Part shown: positions 34,169 through 43,280 of the stretch, in pieces
Position numbering within the stretch: position 1 is the first letter of the stretch
Layout of the letters: every line of letters begins with the position of its first letter
Source of the DNA: Chlamydiales bacterium
GTDB taxonomy: Bacteria > Chlamydiota > Chlamydiia > Chlamydiales > SM23-39
NCBI GenBank assembly: GCA_030681135.1
Contig: JAUXXF010000026.1
Location: forward strand, 1-64,000
Direction: 5' to 3'
Length of the DNA: 64,000 nucleotides
Notes under the pieces: generated by a model
Seen by the model: only the letters and a program-made list of their open reading frames with translations
What the model was told of the DNA's origin: nothing
Databases searched by the model: none
Translations under genes and position numbers: made by a program

Positions 34169-36259
34169 ATGGGTAAACGTCCAGACACAGATCTGATACA
34201 AAACGTTCGCAATGTGGGGATTATGGCCCACATTGATGCGGGCAAGACAACCACTACCGAACGTATTTTGTTCTATTCGGGAAGGGTGCACCGCATCGGA
34301 GAAGTTCATGAAGGAGCCGCGACAATGGACTTCATGGAACAAGAGCGGGAACGTGGAATTACAATTACTTCCGCCGCTACCACGGTCCACTGGAAAGAAT
34401 GTAAAATTAATATTATTGACACTCCAGGGCACGTCGACTTCACCATCGAAGTGGAAAGATCTTTAAGGGTTCTTGACGGAGCCGTTGCTGTATTTTGCGC
34501 CGTTGCCGGTGTGCAGCCGCAATCTGAGACAGTATGGCGTCAAGCAGAGCGCTACGGAGTTCCTCGAGTCGTTTTTGTCAACAAAATGGATCGTACAGGA
34601 GCCGACTTCTTTAACGCGATTCGTTCTATGAAAGAGAAGCTCCATGCCAACGCAGTCCCTGTCCACTATCCTATCGGTTCAGAGTCTGGGTTCAAAGGAA
34701 TGGTCGATCTGATCGAGATGAAGGCCTTCCTCTTCCATGATGAGACCATGGGAGCCAAGTACGATATCGAAGAGATTCCAGCAAATCTTCTTGAAGAGTG
34801 CCAAAAAATGCGCCTCTCTATGCTCGAAGAGCTTGCCACCATTGATGATACCGATGATGTGTTTATGACCAAGGTGCTGGAAGATCCAGATAGCCTCTCT
34901 ATTGAAGAGATTCATCAGGTCATCCGCAAAGGGGTCATCAACAACAAGATCAATCCTGTTCTTTGCGGCACCGCCTTTAAGAACAAAGGGGTCCAGCAGA
35001 TCCTCGATGCGATCGTTCGTTGGATGCCGTCACCACTAGATAGAGGGATGATCAAAGGCCATAAAGTCGATTCTGATGAAGAATTTGAGATAAAGCCTTC
35101 TGATGACAGCCCTCTTGCAGCACTCGCTTTTAAAATCATGACCGACCCTTACGTTGGAAAATTGACCTTTATTCGTATCTATAGCGGAACCCTTTCCAAA
35201 GGAACAGCGCTACTCAATACGACAAAAGATAAGCGCGAGCGAGTCTCTCGTCTATTGGAAATGCATGCCAACCAACGAAAAGATAAGGATGAATTTTATA
35301 CAGGAGATATTGCTGCGTGTATCGGATTGAAATATACGAGCACTGGCGATACCCTTTGTTTAGAAGACGAACCTCTTCTTCTTGAGAAGATGAACTTCCC
35401 TGAGCCTGTGATCTCGATGGCAATCGAGCCAAAATCGAAAGCAGATCGGGAAAAACTCTCTCTTGCATTGTCTGCGCTTTCTGAAGAGGATCCTACTTTC
35501 CGAGTGAATACTAACGAAGAGACTGGACAAACCATTATCAGAGGGATGGGAGAGCTTCATCTGGAAATTCTTCGCGATCGAATGTTTCGCGAGTTTAGCG
35601 TTGAGGCCAATGTAGGAAAACCTGAGGTTTCTTACAAAGAGACCATTACCATGCCAGGATCTTCTGAGACAAAATATATCAAGCAGTCAGGCGGTCGCGG
35701 TCAATACGCCCACGTTTGTTTGGAAATCGAACCAAACGAACCAGGAAAAGGAAACGAAGTTGTCAGCAAAATTGTTGGCGGCGTGATTCCAAAAGAATAC
35801 ATTCCTGCGTGTATTAAGGGTATTGAAGAGGGATTGACAACAGGCGTGCTTGCAGGCTATCCATTGATCGACATGAAAGTCTCGATCACTTATGGATCCT
35901 ACCACGAAGTCGACTCGAACGAGATGGCCTTTAAAATTTGTGCTTCGATGGCTGTAAAAGACGCTGCGCGTAAAGCAAAGCCGGTGATCCTAGAACCGAT
36001 TATGAAAGTCGTTGCTACTACGCCAGACAACTGCGTAGGGGACGTGATCGGAGATCTTAACAGACGCCGCGGAAAAATTCTCGGTCAAGACACATTAAAA
36101 AGCACCATTGATGTCACTGCAGAAGTACCACTCAGCGAAATGTTCGGCTATTCGACCATTCTTCGCTCGATGACTTCGGGCCGTGCGACTTATACTATGG
36201 AACCTAGCCACTTTGAAAAGGTTCCAACCAAGATCCAAGAAGAAATTTGTAAGAAGTAA
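34169..36259 (+). CDS. fusA: Elongation factor G
   Basis: 696 aa. GTPase motifs [13 protein letters not shown], the RGITI switch I, DTPGHVDF and NKMD; the domain IV loop includes [11 protein letters not shown]. Catalyses translocation. It starts 12 bp after rpsG with AAGGAG upstream. Confidence 0.97.
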   Translation: MGKRPDTDLIQNVRNVGIMAHIDAGKTTTTERILFYSGRVHRIGEVHEGAATMDFMEQERERGITITSAATTVHWKECKINIIDTPGHVDFTIEVERSLRVLDGAVAVFCAVAGVQPQSETVWRQAERYGVPRVVFVNKMDRTGADFFNAIRSMKEKLHANAVPVHYPIGSESGFKGMVDLIEMKAFLFHDETMGAKYDIEEIPANLLEECQKMRLSMLEELATIDDTDDVFMTKVLEDPDSLSIEEIHQVIRKGVINNKINPVLCGTAFKNKGVQQILDAIVRWMPSPLDRGMIKGHKVDSDEEFEIKPSDDSPLAALAFKIMTDPYVGKLTFIRIYSGTLSKGTALLNTTKDKRERVSRLLEMHANQRKDKDEFYTGDIAACIGLKYTSTGDTLCLEDEPLLLEKMNFPEPVISMAIEPKSKADREKLSLALSALSEEDPTFRVNTNEETGQTIIRGMGELHLEILRDRMFREFSVEANVGKPEVSYKETITMPGSSETKYIKQSGGRGQYAHVCLEIEPNEPGKGNEVVSKIVGGVIPKEYIPACIKGIEEGLTTGVLAGYPLIDMKVSITYGSYHEVDSNEMAFKICASMAVKDAARKAKPVILEPIMKVVATTPDNCVGDVIGDLNRRRGKILGQDTLKSTIDVTAEVPLSEMFGYSTILRSMTSGRATYTMEPSHFEKVPTKIQEEICKK

Positions 36260-36266
36260 AGAGTGT

Positions 36267-36587
36267 ATGGCAACAAAACAACCTAGAAAAAAAATACGCA
36301 TCCGGCTAAAAGCGTTCGATCAAAGAACGCTGGATCGCTCTGTGCAAGATATCGTTGAAACAGCAAAAAGGACAGGCGCACGTGTTGTAGGCCCTATTCC
36401 TCTTCCTACGAAGCGGGAAATCTACACCGTTCTTCGCTCCCCTCACGTCGACCGCAAGTCGCGAGAGCAGTTTGAGAAAAGAACTCACATCCGCGTGTTA
36501 GATCTTTTAGATCCTACTCTAGATACGATTGACAAGCTAAAGGTTCTGCCTGTGGCCGCTGGCGTCGATATTAAGATCAAAGCATAA
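36267..36587 (+). CDS. rpsJ: 30S ribosomal protein S10
   Basis: 106 aa from the ATG at 36267 ([20 protein letters not shown]), 7 bp after fusA; an in-frame upstream start would run inside fusA. Conserved core [20 protein letters not shown]. As in C. trachomatis, rpsJ follows fusA directly instead of tuf or the S10 cluster. Confidence 0.96.
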   Translation: MATKQPRKKIRIRLKAFDQRTLDRSVQDIVETAKRTGARVVGPIPLPTKREIYTVLRSPHVDRKSREQFEKRTHIRVLDLLDPTLDTIDKLKVLPVAAGVDIKIKA

Positions 36588-36599
36588 AGAGAAAGCTCG

Positions 36600-36627
36600 A
36601 ATACCGCCTCCTACAGGGGGCGGTATT
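36600..36627 (+). terminator. Hairpin terminator of the str operon
   Basis: AATACCGCCTCC pairs with GGGGGCGGTATT around a TACA tetraloop (12-bp stem with one T-G pair). The T-run after it is weak. The same hairpin would serve the convergent Inc-like gene. Confidence 0.72.
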
Positions 36628-36646
36628 GTTATGTAAAACGGTGTTA

Positions 36647-37147
36647 TTAATACTGCGCGCTTGGAGTATATCCCAGCCCAGCAGATCCTTTAACAGTTTT
36701 TTCAGAAACAATCGTATTTCTCCATAATACAATCTCAAAAGGCCAGGTCATTTTGTGGGCCACAGCCTTCCAATCAGATGCCACCGAAACGCCTTTGGCA
36801 CTCATTGCATCCATAATTTTTTCAGAATTTTCCGATTGATCCACATCTTTTACAAAACCTGATATTTTCATATTAATATCAGTTACAATGATCTGACGCG
36901 CAAGCCAAAAAGCTCCTATCGCTAGCCCACTCACTGGGATAGAGAGATAAGAAAAAGTAGCGAAGACAGCTGCAGCTACTATACCAACAGTTGCTGTATT
37001 AAAAGCTATCTGCTGATAATTATAAGATGTTTGTGCAATAGCAGGTTTACGGTGCTCGGCGGCTATTTTCTGCTTATCCACAGAAGATGTTGCTAAACTG
37101 TTAAAAATCCCGTTAAAACTTAACGTGTTTCTTAGATCTATTTCCAT
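36647..37147 (-). CDS. Inc-like bilobed membrane protein, paralogue 1
   Basis: 166 aa, no known domain. A central ~42-residue bilobed hydrophobic region (two helices, NTATVGIVAAAVFATFSYLS and PVSGLAIGAFWLARQIIV) lies at about residues 49-89, flanked by soluble ends. This is the hydropathy pattern of chlamydial inclusion membrane proteins, which are type III-secreted. The tandem neighbour at 37459 is clearly homologous, including the N-terminal MEIDLRN(T/S)LSFNGIFN. The Inc label is inference. Confidence 0.65.
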   Translation of the reverse strand: MEIDLRNTLSFNGIFNSLATSSVDKQKIAAEHRKPAIAQTSYNYQQIAFNTATVGIVAAAVFATFSYLSIPVSGLAIGAFWLARQIIVTDINMKISGFVKDVDQSENSEKIMDAMSAKGVSVASDWKAVAHKMTWPFEIVLWRNTIVSEKTVKGSAGLGYTPSAQY

Positions 37148-37243
37148 ATGTTCCTCCTCATTAAGGGTGATAAATAGGGAAGATTGTAAGAGATCGACAA
37201 AAAACCCACAAGGGAAATATGTAAAAATTGTTTAAATAGACGT

Positions 37244-37274
37244 GCACAGGAAAATCTGTCAGATTTTCCTATGC
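37244..37274 (-). terminator. Hairpin, copy 1 (after shrunken lipoprotein ORF)
   Basis: AGGAAAATCT (37248-37257) pairs perfectly with AGATTTTCCT (37261-37270); GCA/TGC extends the stem outside one mismatch. It has the same position and sequence as the hairpin at 38059-38089, as part of the tandem duplication. Confidence 0.68.
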
Positions 37275-37279
37275 AAAGC

Positions 37280-37420
37280 TTAATTCGACGGCACACTCTG
37301 TGTCGTCTGTATTTCATAACTATCAAATCGATAAGGAAGCGGCATTGTGGTTTTCACCCTTCTAGAGACACTTAGACTCAAACAAACAAGATACGTAAAC
37401 CATGTCTCCGGACGCTCATG
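37280..37420 (-). pseudogene. Shrunken copy of the BamE-like lipoprotein gene (46-codon ORF)
   Basis: Reads MSVRRHGLRILFVLSLSVSR then RVKTTMPLPYRFDSYEIQTT and QSVPSN, an uninterrupted 46-codon frame. The two ends match the 119-aa lipoprotein at 38095-38454, but 219 bp (73 codons, in frame) of the middle are missing, including the lipobox cysteine and the whole fold. Most likely a remnant left by deletion after tandem duplication; a residual small exported or membrane peptide is possible. Confidence 0.72.
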
Positions 37421-37458
37421 CTTCCCCCCTTTCTGCGACATTATCGTGTAAAACGGTC

Positions 37459-37962
37459 TTATTGATACTGCTGACGCGGCGCGTATCCTTCTTCAGAAAC
37501 TGAAAATTTAACAAGCTTTTCAGCCGGGATCGTATTTCTCCATAGCACAATGCTAAAAGGCCAAACAATTTTGTGAGCCACAGCTTTCCAATCAAATGGC
37601 ACCGAAACGTGGTAGATTTCTATTTTACTTTGAATTTTTTCAGAATTTTCTGATTCATCCACGTCCTTTGGCGAACTTAAAAACCTATTAATATCAGCTA
37701 CAATAACCTGACGTGTGAACCAAAAAGCTCCTATCGCTAGCCCACTTACTGGGATAGAAAGATAAGAAAAAGTAGCAAAGACAACTGCGGCTACTATACC
37801 AACGGTTGTTGCATTAAAAGTTATCTGCTGAAAATTATAAGACGTTTGTGCAGCAGAAACTGCATAATCCGACTGTGCTATCTTTTGCTTTTCGACAGAA
37901 GATACTGCCAAATTGTTAAAAATCCCGTTAAAGCTTAACGAGTTTCTTAGATCTATTTCCAT
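37459..37962 (-). CDS. Inc-like bilobed membrane protein, paralogue 2
   Basis: 167 aa, clear paralogue of 36647-37147: the same start (MEIDLRNSLSFNGIFNNLAV), the same bilobed hydrophobic centre (VGIVAAVVFATFSYLSIPVS) and the same KAVAHK(M/I)xWPFxIVLWRNTI stretch. Differences concentrate at about residues 25-35, 92-115 and the C-terminus. Putative secreted membrane protein; function unknown. Confidence 0.65.
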   Translation of the reverse strand: MEIDLRNSLSFNGIFNNLAVSSVEKQKIAQSDYAVSAAQTSYNFQQITFNATTVGIVAAVVFATFSYLSIPVSGLAIGAFWFTRQVIVADINRFLSSPKDVDESENSEKIQSKIEIYHVSVPFDWKAVAHKIVWPFSIVLWRNTIPAEKLVKFSVSEEGYAPRQQYQ

Positions 37963-38058
37963 ACGTTCCTCCTCATTCAGGGTGATAAATAGGGAAAATT
38001 GTAAGAGATCCTCAAAAAACCAACAAGAAAAATATGTAAAAATTGTTTAAATAGAGGT

Positions 38059-38089
38059 GCATAGGAAAATCTGTCAGACTTTCCTATGC
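38059..38089 (-). terminator. Hairpin terminator, copy 2 (after BamE-like lipoprotein)
   Basis: GCATAGGAAAATCT pairs with AGACTTTCCTATGC (one mismatch) around a GTC loop, 5 bp downstream of the lipoprotein stop on the minus strand, and is followed by a moderately T-rich tract. Confidence 0.7.
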
Positions 38090-38094
38090 GAAGC

Positions 38095-38454
38095 TTAATT
38101 CGACGGCACACTCTGTGTCGTCTGCATTTCATAACTGTCAAATCGATAAGGAGGGGGCGTTGTCGTTTTCACTTTTCTAGAGATAAGTTTATTGTCCTTA
38201 AAGACTAAAAAATAATGGTTCTCTTCGAAATTGCGTACACCTGCACTAATCCGCTCAATGTACTCATATTCCACTGTCCCATTAGAATGCCGATGAATCG
38301 CATAAGGCTCACCCAAACGCTCAGTGACCTCTGAAGTGGTAGCTCCTACAGGAACGTCGTGAAATGAGTTCATCGTGACTAAAGCGCCACTTGTCCCACA
38401 AGCACTTAAAAACAAACAAACAAGATACTTAAACCATTGGCGCCACACGCTCAT
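38095..38454 (-). CDS. SmpA/BamE-fold small lipoprotein
   Basis: 119 aa. Signal peptide with lipobox LSAC (Cys at residue 19). The core VPVGATTSEVTERLGEPYAI and EYEYIERI resembles the SmpA/OmlA-like fold, in which 'G.t..eV...lG.P' is typical. Probably lipid-anchored in the envelope. It overlaps the upstream gene by 4 bp (ATGA), so it belongs to the rodA transcript. Its 3' end and downstream hairpin were copied into 37244-37420. Confidence 0.72.
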   Translation of the reverse strand: MSVWRQWFKYLVCLFLSACGTSGALVTMNSFHDVPVGATTSEVTERLGEPYAIHRHSNGTVEYEYIERISAGVRNFEENHYFLVFKDNKLISRKVKTTTPPPYRFDSYEMQTTQSVPSN

Positions 38455-38942
38455 ACTTCTCCATTTTCTTGCGATTCATTCGAACTTGGCGGCAACTGCC
38501 TAGGCTCTGCCCAAAGCCGCGCCTCAATCTGCGTACGGAATTGATGATCGGACGTAATATACTCTCCTCGCATCAAATAACTGCCATCTTCTTGCAAAAG
38601 GTAGGTTTCATACCCTTCAAACTGCATTTCAGGATTCCGAAATTCCCAGGCAATCATCTTTTCATCAATCACCCCACAGCCCGCAATCTGCCCAATATTT
38701 TGATTTTCCATATCGACAGAAAATTGCTTTGGCTGAAAATTGTAAAATGTCAGCTCATTATTCATGCTTTCAGAAAGCCCTTGGATCTGAACTGTTTGCA
38801 TACACTCCACCTTACCAGAAAAATCAGGCTGCTGCACAACCCACTCTGTAGTGAATAGGAGCTCCTCGTCGATCATATTCATGATAATTTTCCCCTCGCC
38901 AGACCAGAGGCCGGGGGATAAAATAAACGTATGGTTAACCAT
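38451..38942 (-). CDS. Hypothetical protein in rodA operon
   Basis: 163 aa from the ATG at 38942, which overlaps the rodA stop (TGATG). No signal peptide. Predominantly beta (VNHTFILSPGLWSGEGKIIM; MIAWEFRNPEMQFEGYETYL), resembling small lipocalin-like or DUF-type barrels, but no family is firmly recognised. Ends in a Ser/Asn-rich tail. Confidence 0.68.
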   Translation of the reverse strand: MVNHTFILSPGLWSGEGKIIMNMIDEELLFTTEWVVQQPDFSGKVECMQTVQIQGLSESMNNELTFYNFQPKQFSVDMENQNIGQIAGCGVIDEKMIAWEFRNPEMQFEGYETYLLQEDGSYLMRGEYITSDHQFRTQIEARLWAEPRQLPPSSNESQENGEV

Positions 38943-40072
38943 CAAAACATAAACCTTCTGCTATAAATACTTTGTAATACTCCAAGAGCCGCCATCGTCG
39001 TGACAAGAGAGCTACCTCCATAGGTCACAAAGATCAAAGGAACCCCCGATATGGGCAAAAGCGCGCACATCATCCCTATATTGATCATGACGTGCATGGC
39101 TAAATATGCAGCCAACCCTGCGGCCACAAAACGGCCAAAAGGGTCCTTTGCAACAACTGCCACCTGAAAACTAAAATAGATCAAAAGATAAAAAAGAAAC
39201 AGCAGGAAAACAAGTCCCACAAAACCAAACTCTTCCCCAAAAGCTGCAAAGACCGAATCCGTATGGGCAGCTGGCAGCCATCTTCTAGAGGAAAATTCAC
39301 TTTTATGCCAGCCGCTCCCCGTCAATCCTCCAAGAGCTATGGCTGTCTGCGAGGCTCTTTGATGATACGTATCAGGGTTGAGCCGTTCGTACTGATAGCC
39401 TTTCATCACCGAAGTAAAGGCAGGACGCATCTGCTCATGAGATAACACTCCAATAAACATCAGCATCACGACAAAAAGAGCTAACACACCACAGCTAGTA
39501 AGCATTTTTAAAATACTTTGATGAACTCCTGCAAAATAGGACATGACTAGAGCGATTGGGTATAAAATCAACGCCGTGCCTAAATCAGGCTGTTTTAAGA
39601 TTAATAAAAAAGGGACTCCTACGACCAAACCAATTTGACAAGCTGTCTGCAAAGACCCCACTGCTCTACCTTTTCGCTCCAAAAACCACGCCAAAAAAAT
39701 CACCATAACAAGCTTTGCTTGCTCAGAGGGCTGAAAACTAGCGACGCCAGGAATCCGGTACCAACGGTGCACATGTTGAATAGAACTCACAAAAAAAAGA
39801 CCAATGAGCAAAAGAACAATCAGCACATACAAAAAAAGACTCCAATCACGAAGTTTCCGGTAATCAAACCCCGCAACAAAAAAAAAGACCACCCATCCTA
39901 ATAAACACCAACGCACCTGCGTTTTGACAAGAGGAGTCCAAAACACAAACTGCTCGGCATCTTGATTGGCCGTCATAGAAGAGATCACAAGAAGGCTGAT
40001 CACCATTAAGCAGCCCACGACAGGGAAAACACGCCAATCCATGCGTGAGAAAACTCGAGGATTCCAGATCAT
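38942..40072 (-). CDS. rodA: SEDS-family glycosyltransferase RodA
   Basis: 376-aa polytopic inner-membrane protein with about ten helices. SEDS motifs are FQPSEQAKLVMVIFLAWFLE, LKQPDLGTALILYPI and the C-terminal GVPLIFVTYGGSSLVTTMAA. RodA polymerises lipid II with a PBP2 partner. It is divergent from birA by 58 bp; the C. trachomatis pair CT725-CT726 is the same. Confidence 0.92.
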   Translation of the reverse strand: MIWNPRVFSRMDWRVFPVVGCLMVISLLVISSMTANQDAEQFVFWTPLVKTQVRWCLLGWVVFFFVAGFDYRKLRDWSLFLYVLIVLLLIGLFFVSSIQHVHRWYRIPGVASFQPSEQAKLVMVIFLAWFLERKGRAVGSLQTACQIGLVVGVPFLLILKQPDLGTALILYPIALVMSYFAGVHQSILKMLTSCGVLALFVVMLMFIGVLSHEQMRPAFTSVMKGYQYERLNPDTYHQRASQTAIALGGLTGSGWHKSEFSSRRWLPAAHTDSVFAAFGEEFGFVGLVFLLFLFYLLIYFSFQVAVVAKDPFGRFVAAGLAAYLAMHVMINIGMMCALLPISGVPLIFVTYGGSSLVTTMAALGVLQSIYSRRFMF

Positions 40073-40130
40073 TGACTCACCTTCTGCTGAAAATAGAATA
40101 GAATCCTTAAATTATGCAATAATAGCATAT

Positions 40131-40850
40131 ATGTATACGATCCATTTAGATACAGTCGACTCAACAAATACGTACGCAAAAGCTCATGCGGGAGAATTTC
40201 CTCAGCATCAAATCTCTTGTGTCTATGCAGAAGAGCAAACTGCCGGCAGAGGACGCGAGCGAAAAATCTGGATTTCTCCGAAAGGTCTTAATCTCTACGT
40301 TACTTTTTTTTGCACCTTGCCCCCCAATGCCCCTCATCTCACTTCGATTGGACAAGTACTCGCTCTCAGCTGCGCATCAGTTCTTCTCAAATACGGCCTT
40401 TCTCCTGGGCTAAAGTGGCCGAACGACATTCAACTGCAGGGCAAGAAAATAGCTGGTATCCTTTGCGAAACGATTTTTCACCCTTCCCTTGCTCATCTAT
40501 TTTTAGGGATTGGCGTCAACGTGAATATGGATCAATCTCTCCTTACCCAAATCGATCAGCCAGCCACTTCTCTCTCAGAAGAAACTGGCCATTCATGGGA
40601 TAAAAAACTGCTTCTCCAAAAAATCCAGATGCAATTTTCCTTAGATTTTCAACGATTCAAAGAAGAAGGCTTTACCCCCTTCCACTCTTTATTCGACCAT
40701 CTACTCGCCTCAAAAGGACAAACAATCTCCTGCTCCGACGGGCACAACACCTGGACAGGAATCTGTCATTCCATCTCTCCAGATGGAAGGCTCAACCTCT
40801 TGCTTCCCGATCAATCGATCAAGACTTTGAGCTCTGGAAATATCCAGTAA
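40131..40850 (+). CDS. birA: Biotin-[acetyl-CoA-carboxylase] ligase
   Basis: 239 aa from the ATG at 40131 (MYTIHLDTVDSTNTYAKAHA); the longer frame to 39966 runs through rodA. Biotin/ATP site AEEQTAGRGRERKIWISPKG and LKWPNDIQLQGKKIAGILCE. It lacks the N-terminal DNA-binding domain, so it is ligase-only and not a repressor. Confidence 0.92.
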   Translation: MYTIHLDTVDSTNTYAKAHAGEFPQHQISCVYAEEQTAGRGRERKIWISPKGLNLYVTFFCTLPPNAPHLTSIGQVLALSCASVLLKYGLSPGLKWPNDIQLQGKKIAGILCETIFHPSLAHLFLGIGVNVNMDQSLLTQIDQPATSLSEETGHSWDKKLLLQKIQMQFSLDFQRFKEEGFTPFHSLFDHLLASKGQTISCSDGHNTWTGICHSISPDGRLNLLLPDQSIKTLSSGNIQ

Positions 40851-40871
40851 CAAGGACAGCACACTCGTGAA

Positions 40872-41216
40872 TCATTGCCTGTCAATCAATTGTTCGTGCG
40901 ATCGCCCTGTCCCCTGATGATCTTCTACTACCTTAGAAAAAGTCTGGTCTGTCAATTCTTGCTTCGAAGATAGCTCCCAGATTCTCCTGTGGAAGCCCTT
41001 CCTTTTGTCGACAAGAGATAAACAGGAAATGTTTTGAGGAGTTAATAGCTCCACCGTATCCATTTTCTGCATGATGTCAGTCCACATTTTCGCGTTTTCT
41101 GGATCATCTAGTACAAGTTGAAGCGTATCGGAGCGTAATACTCGACCAGCAGACAAACTGGTGATAGAAAAACGAATTTCTTCGTAGTGATCGGTGGTTA
41201 AAAACTGTCGACTCAC
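40872..41216 (-). CDS. Hypothetical protein downstream of beta-propeller gene
   Basis: 114 aa starting with GTG at 41216, overlapping the propeller stop by 1 bp (TAGTG). No domain recognised; it contains LDDPENAKMWTDIMQKMDTV and a polar C-terminus. Its tight coupling suggests it works with, or was once the C-terminal part of, the propeller protein. Confidence 0.55.
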   Translation of the reverse strand: MSRQFLTTDHYEEIRFSITSLSAGRVLRSDTLQLVLDDPENAKMWTDIMQKMDTVELLTPQNISCLSLVDKRKGFHRRIWELSSKQELTDQTFSKVVEDHQGTGRSHEQLIDRQ

Positions 41217-42412
41217 TATTTTTTTGCTATCTCTTCACCTTTATGAGCAACAAGATAATCGAACTGTTCTAAAGAGTAGTCAGTAGCAGTGAATACTTTT
41301 CCAGCAACAAATGAAATTTTAATCAAATTTGAAAAATTCTTTGTTGCTATTTCCTTCATAGATCTGATATCCCAGAATTTTAATTCCCCAGAACTAGACG
41401 TGTTCTCTGATTTACTGCTCCCACTTATTAACACAAATCCGTCTATCACCAAATGAGAAACACAAGATGGATGCTTACCCAAAACAACATGTTTTTTTTC
41501 AATTAAGTTAACAGCCACCACCGCACCAGTTGTATATCCTAAATATACCCATTCTTCCTTCTTAAGAACCGTCACTATCTGACCAAATTCTGAAGTTTCG
41601 TCATCTACAAACGCCCCTATCACTTCATATTGATCAGTAATACTTCTTCTCTCAAGATCTATGACACAACAATGAGAACTATTTTTTGTTTCATCACTAT
41701 TAAATCCACAAATTAACTGATGACCTTCGATATGAGCGCTTGAAATCTTTGGCTTCCCCTGTTCTGTGTCTAATTCAAACTTTCTTACAGTATTTTTCTG
41801 TATATCACGCATTATGATTCTATTATTATAAGCAAAAACTAAAAACTTTCCTAATCCAAGAAACTGAGCTTTCTGACCATCAAGTTTTTCTGAAGTTCTG
41901 CGCCGAATAAAGTTCCCCTCAAAATCCCACTCTCCAATAACCTGCCCAAAGACACAAAATATTCTTCCACCAATCGCGCATACTTTGTCAATTTCTAATA
42001 GACGATTTGTAATCGCAAACTTTTCAACACCCGTCTTAACATCTATAATTCGTATTGTACCATTATATGGTTGCCTTGTAGCTTTTACGAATCCAGAGCA
42101 AACAATATGACCTTCTACAATTTTTATCGTTTTTCCCCAATACACTTTTGGGGTAGGAGCAAACGTCCATAGACATTGTCCAGTTTTTAGATTCCAAAGT
42201 TTAATCACATCGCTAGCAGTTACGATGAAATCATCTTTAACATCGAATGCCTTTATTTGCAGCCCTACTCCATTAAAAAGTGTTTTTGTATAGTTGCCTT
42301 CTTGAATATTTTGAATCAGAAGATTTTGACCGGTAAATAAAGGAACTCGAGCGCCAAGTTCCCGGCTTTTAAGAAGAGAAAAAAAATTTTGAGATAAAGA
42401 AATAGCAGACAT
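41216..42412 (-). CDS. WD40-like beta-propeller protein
   Basis: 398 aa without a signal peptide. After an N-terminal helix (LSQNFFSLLKSRELG), repeated ~40-residue units end in hydrophobic-x-W-D/N stretches: VIKLWNLKTGQCLWTF, TIRIIDVKTGVEKFAI, VIGEWDFEGNFIRR, ELKFWDIRSMKEIATK. Eukaryote-like propellers in chlamydiae are often protein-interaction scaffolds or effectors, but secretion is not shown here. Operonic with the small gene at 40872. Confidence 0.7.
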   Translation of the reverse strand: MSAISLSQNFFSLLKSRELGARVPLFTGQNLLIQNIQEGNYTKTLFNGVGLQIKAFDVKDDFIVTASDVIKLWNLKTGQCLWTFAPTPKVYWGKTIKIVEGHIVCSGFVKATRQPYNGTIRIIDVKTGVEKFAITNRLLEIDKVCAIGGRIFCVFGQVIGEWDFEGNFIRRRTSEKLDGQKAQFLGLGKFLVFAYNNRIIMRDIQKNTVRKFELDTEQGKPKISSAHIEGHQLICGFNSDETKNSSHCCVIDLERRSITDQYEVIGAFVDDETSEFGQIVTVLKKEEWVYLGYTTGAVVAVNLIEKKHVVLGKHPSCVSHLVIDGFVLISGSSKSENTSSSGELKFWDIRSMKEIATKNFSNLIKISFVAGKVFTATDYSLEQFDYLVAHKGEEIAKK

Positions 42413-42527
42413 AAAAATTTCTCACAAATGTAGAGAAAAAAATTATAACCACTTAAAGATCTATAGGCAAGAGAGCTTTAGCCCCTCATATAACTTCTTA
42501 TGAAGGACAGCTCTTTTTCATTTCACC

Positions 42528-43280
42528 TTACAACTCTGGGACAACCACTAAACTTGGGTGAACACGGGCGCGCAGAATCTGTTGGATCGCGCTCAAGGTA
42601 GAGCCCGTAGAAGAGTGACACGTAACACAAGCCCCTTCGTAAGAGATCACAACTTCCTTCTCATCTTTAATCGCAAGGACATTGACCCCTCCGGCATCGA
42701 GCTCGACATAAGGTCGGATTTCTTTATCGATCACTTCTTTGATGAGAGAAAGTTTTTGCGAAGTAGGGAAATCTTCCCAACCAGGAATACCTCCTGGAAT
42801 CTCTCCAAAATCATATTCAATCGGAGTTGCGTCATATTCGACGGTATAAGGGATATCCATGCACTTTGAAGCGGCGTCTTCAATCGCTGAAATCGCCTGA
42901 TTGAGAAAAGGATAAGCTTCTTTAGGAAATGCTGGGATGTCTTTACGATCTCGAACATGTTGATCCAAAAGATCTGCTGAAATACGCAAGGCCTGATCGT
43001 AATTTTTCCTAAGAACGAGCTCAGAGGCAATTTCTCCTGCCGCAACAAGTCCGATCGGACCATAAGCTTGAAATCTCACATCAGCAATCACCCCATCGGA
43101 TTCATCAACTAGCCAATAAAAAGACAAAAGGCCTTCTTTACCTACACATAGCCGCATATGTCTTTGCTGAGCCTCTTCTAAGGTAAAAAACCCTACATAA
43201 TGGAGCCGATCCACTTTTTCCCGAAGTTTTTTACTAAACCCCTCCCATAAATGGGGGCGAATCAGCTGCTTTAAAGACAT
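42528..43280 (-). CDS. nifU: NifU-like iron-sulfur scaffold with degenerate N-domain
   Basis: 250 aa. The C-terminal NifU domain is clear (LIKEVIDKEIRPYVELDAGG, then CVTCHSSTGSTLSAIQQIL with the CxxC cluster site). The N-terminal half resembles IscU by layout, but the usual FGCGSAIASS cysteine motif reads YGPIGLVAAGEIAS. It overlaps the nifS stop (TAATG). Same order as C. trachomatis CT720-CT721. Likely Fe-S assembly or carrier. Confidence 0.85.
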   Translation of the reverse strand: MSLKQLIRPHLWEGFSKKLREKVDRLHYVGFFTLEEAQQRHMRLCVGKEGLLSFYWLVDESDGVIADVRFQAYGPIGLVAAGEIASELVLRKNYDQALRISADLLDQHVRDRKDIPAFPKEAYPFLNQAISAIEDAASKCMDIPYTVEYDATPIEYDFGEIPGGIPGWEDFPTSQKLSLIKEVIDKEIRPYVELDAGGVNVLAIKDEKEVVISYEGACVTCHSSTGSTLSAIQQILRARVHPSLVVVPEL

